A stretch of 6,519 nt of DNA from Peptococcaceae bacterium. GTDB taxonomy: Bacteria > Bacillota > Desulfotomaculia > Desulfotomaculales > UBA12532. The stretch spans positions 1 through 6,519 of the forward strand of contig DMDP01000069.1 in the NCBI GenBank assembly GCA_003445475.1, given 5' to 3'. Positions 5,428-6,519 of this stretch are shown here, piece by piece. A program made the position numbers and the translations under genes. Numbering within the stretch: the first letter of the stretch is position 1; the number at the start of each line of letters is the position of its first letter. The notes under the pieces are model-generated. The model had not been told where the DNA came from, ran no database searches, and saw nothing but the letters and a program-made list of their open reading frames with translations.

Positions 5428-6506
5428 CTAATGCACGTCGTTCGTCACCGGCGGACGGGTTTCTCCGTTCCTGTTCAATACCTCAAGGAATAGCCGTACC
5501 AGTTCTGGATCGAACTGGGTGCCTGCGCAGCGCACCAGTTCCCGCACGGCTTCTTCTGCCGTCATGGCTTTGCGGTACGGGCGGTCGCTGGTCATAGCGT
5601 CCCAGGCGTCGACGATGGCCAGAATACGGCATTCGATGGGTATTTCGTCGCCTTTGAGGCGCAGCGGGTAGCCCTCCCCGTTGTACCATTCGTGGTGTTT
5701 CAGGATGAGGTCGGCGATCGGGGCCAGGATGGGCGAGGCGAGGGCGATGCGGTGGCCGATTTCGGCGTGGCGCTGCATTTCGCGCCTTTCTTCCGCCGTC
5801 AGGGGGCCCGGCTTGAACAGGATATGGTCGGGTATGCCGACCTTGCCGATATCGTGGAAGCGGGCCAGAAGCCGGAGGTTGTCCAGGGCGGCCTCAGGCA
5901 GGCCGAGCGCCTTCCCCAGGCGCACGCTCAGGTCTTCGAGCCGCGCGGCGTGTCCCTGGGCGAAGAAGTCCCGCTCTTCCAGCGCGGCGGTAAAGGCCCG
6001 AATCAGGGCGTGCCGCACGGCGGCGCGGCGTTCGATTTTCGCCCGGTACATGAGGTCGTCCGCCTCTTTGTAAAGGTGCACCAGGGACGGCGAGGAACCC
6101 CCGGTGGTGGCGTGGCCGATGGACAGGCTCAGCGGCAGCAGCGGGTGGGCGGCGTTGTACTTTTCCACCGCGGCGGCGATGCGCCGTTGTGCCGCCTCGG
6201 CCGCGGCACGGTCCGTCTGCGGCAGGAGGACGGCGAACTCGTCGCCGCCGACGCGCGCGACGCAGTCGCCGGCGCGGAACGCACCCTGCATTATCTCGGC
6301 CGCCGCGCGCAGGTACGCGTCGCCCTGGTCGTGGCCGAGGGTGTCGTTGATGATTTTCAGTCCGTCCACGTCGGCGACGATAATGCTGACGGGCCGGTGG
6401 CGCGCCGCGTCCAGGCGCCGCATTTCCTCCTCGAAGTAGGCGCGGTTATATAGGCCGGTAAGGGGGTCGTGGAGGCTGAGAAACCGGAGTTGCTCCTCCA
6501 TGTCCT
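5428..6506 (-). CDS. GGDEF plus HD-GYP cyclic-di-GMP enzyme, N-terminus cut off
   Basis: A bifunctional cyclic-di-GMP protein. The GGDEF domain covers about residues 5-160 counted from the Met codon at 6501. It has HDPLTGLYNR near its start, the inhibitory site RAGD at 76-79 and an intact GGDEF at 85-89, so it should make c-di-GMP and sense its product. The HD-GYP domain follows at about 165-345: H184 in QGHAARL, HD at 216-217 (FHDIGKVGIPD), HHE at 269-271 and GYP at 277-279, all kept, predicting c-di-GMP hydrolysis. The MEEQLRFLSLHDPLTGLYNR beginning is the usual linker after a PAS or similar sensor domain, so the Met at 6501 is probably internal and the sensor part lies beyond the contig end. 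An apparent upstream stop (TAG, 6507-6505) takes its first base from adapter sequence. It is convergent with the Uma2-family gene. Confidence 0.92.
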
Positions 6507-6519
6507 AGATCGGAAGAGC
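6507..6519 (+). other. Illumina adapter remnant at contig end
   Basis: The final 13 bases, AGATCGGAAGAGC, equal the shared start of standard Illumina TruSeq adapters. A chance match of this length exactly at a sequence end is very unlikely. It is not genomic DNA and creates a false stop codon in the truncated GGDEF/HD-GYP gene. Confidence 0.95.

Noticed and set aside
5692..6453. 253-codon plus-strand frame opposite the GGDEF/HD-GYP gene.
   Set aside because: Antisense shadow produced by high GC at third positions; the minus frame has intact GGDEF, HD and GYP motifs.

Overview
The window reads as bacterial chromosome with moderately high GC. Its genes are compact, several have strong GGAGG-type ribosome sites, and some start at GTG. 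The right half carries gene types that are common in thermophilic or anaerobic Clostridia-type Firmicutes: a Uma2-family protein, a stand-alone minimal nucleotidyltransferase, a coiled-coil PD-(D/E)XK-like protein and a GGDEF/HD-GYP signalling protein. That taxonomic reading is an inference from gene content and style, with low to moderate confidence. Both ends are artificial. The left end cuts into a gene. The right end finishes in 13 bases identical to the common Illumina adapter prefix, so the true contig ends at about 6506.

Left block (1-2783): visibly lower in GC than the rest. It holds the 3' part of a HerA-like (DUF87-type) DNA-translocating ATPase on +, then tail-to-tail a tRNA-guanine transglycosylase (TGT) fold protein on - (887-2089). 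A possible short leader gene (2061-2237, -) overlaps the TGT start. Divergent from these is a stand-alone domain on + (about 2211-2783) resembling the core of archaeosine synthase ArcS (DUF5591-like, PCSxxKPY motif). A TGT-like base-exchange enzyme without a PUA domain, an ArcS-like 7-deazaguanine-tailoring domain and a HerA-like ATPase together are the striking part of the window. They suggest a 7-deazaguanine nucleic-acid modification module, possibly acting on DNA like the DpdA systems, rather than ordinary tRNA queuosine synthesis. No preQ0 synthesis gene, radical-SAM RaSEA partner or nuclease partner is visible in the window.

Junction (2780-3052): directly after the ArcS-like stop codon lies only the C-terminal end of a PseG/SpsG-like nucleotide-sugar hydrolase. 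This gene remnant probably marks the edge of an insertion or deletion that brought in the left block.

Right block (3082-6506): a minus-strand coiled-coil protein with a C-terminal PD-(D/E)XK-like domain and 42-bp internal repeats; a divergent + pair of a MNT-like nucleotidyltransferase (4100-4606) and a Uma2-family protein (4683-5351), each with a clear ribosome site; and a minus-strand GGDEF plus HD-GYP cyclic-di-GMP enzyme whose sensor N-terminus is lost at the contig end. Good promoter candidates face both ways in the 3865-4099 intergenic space.
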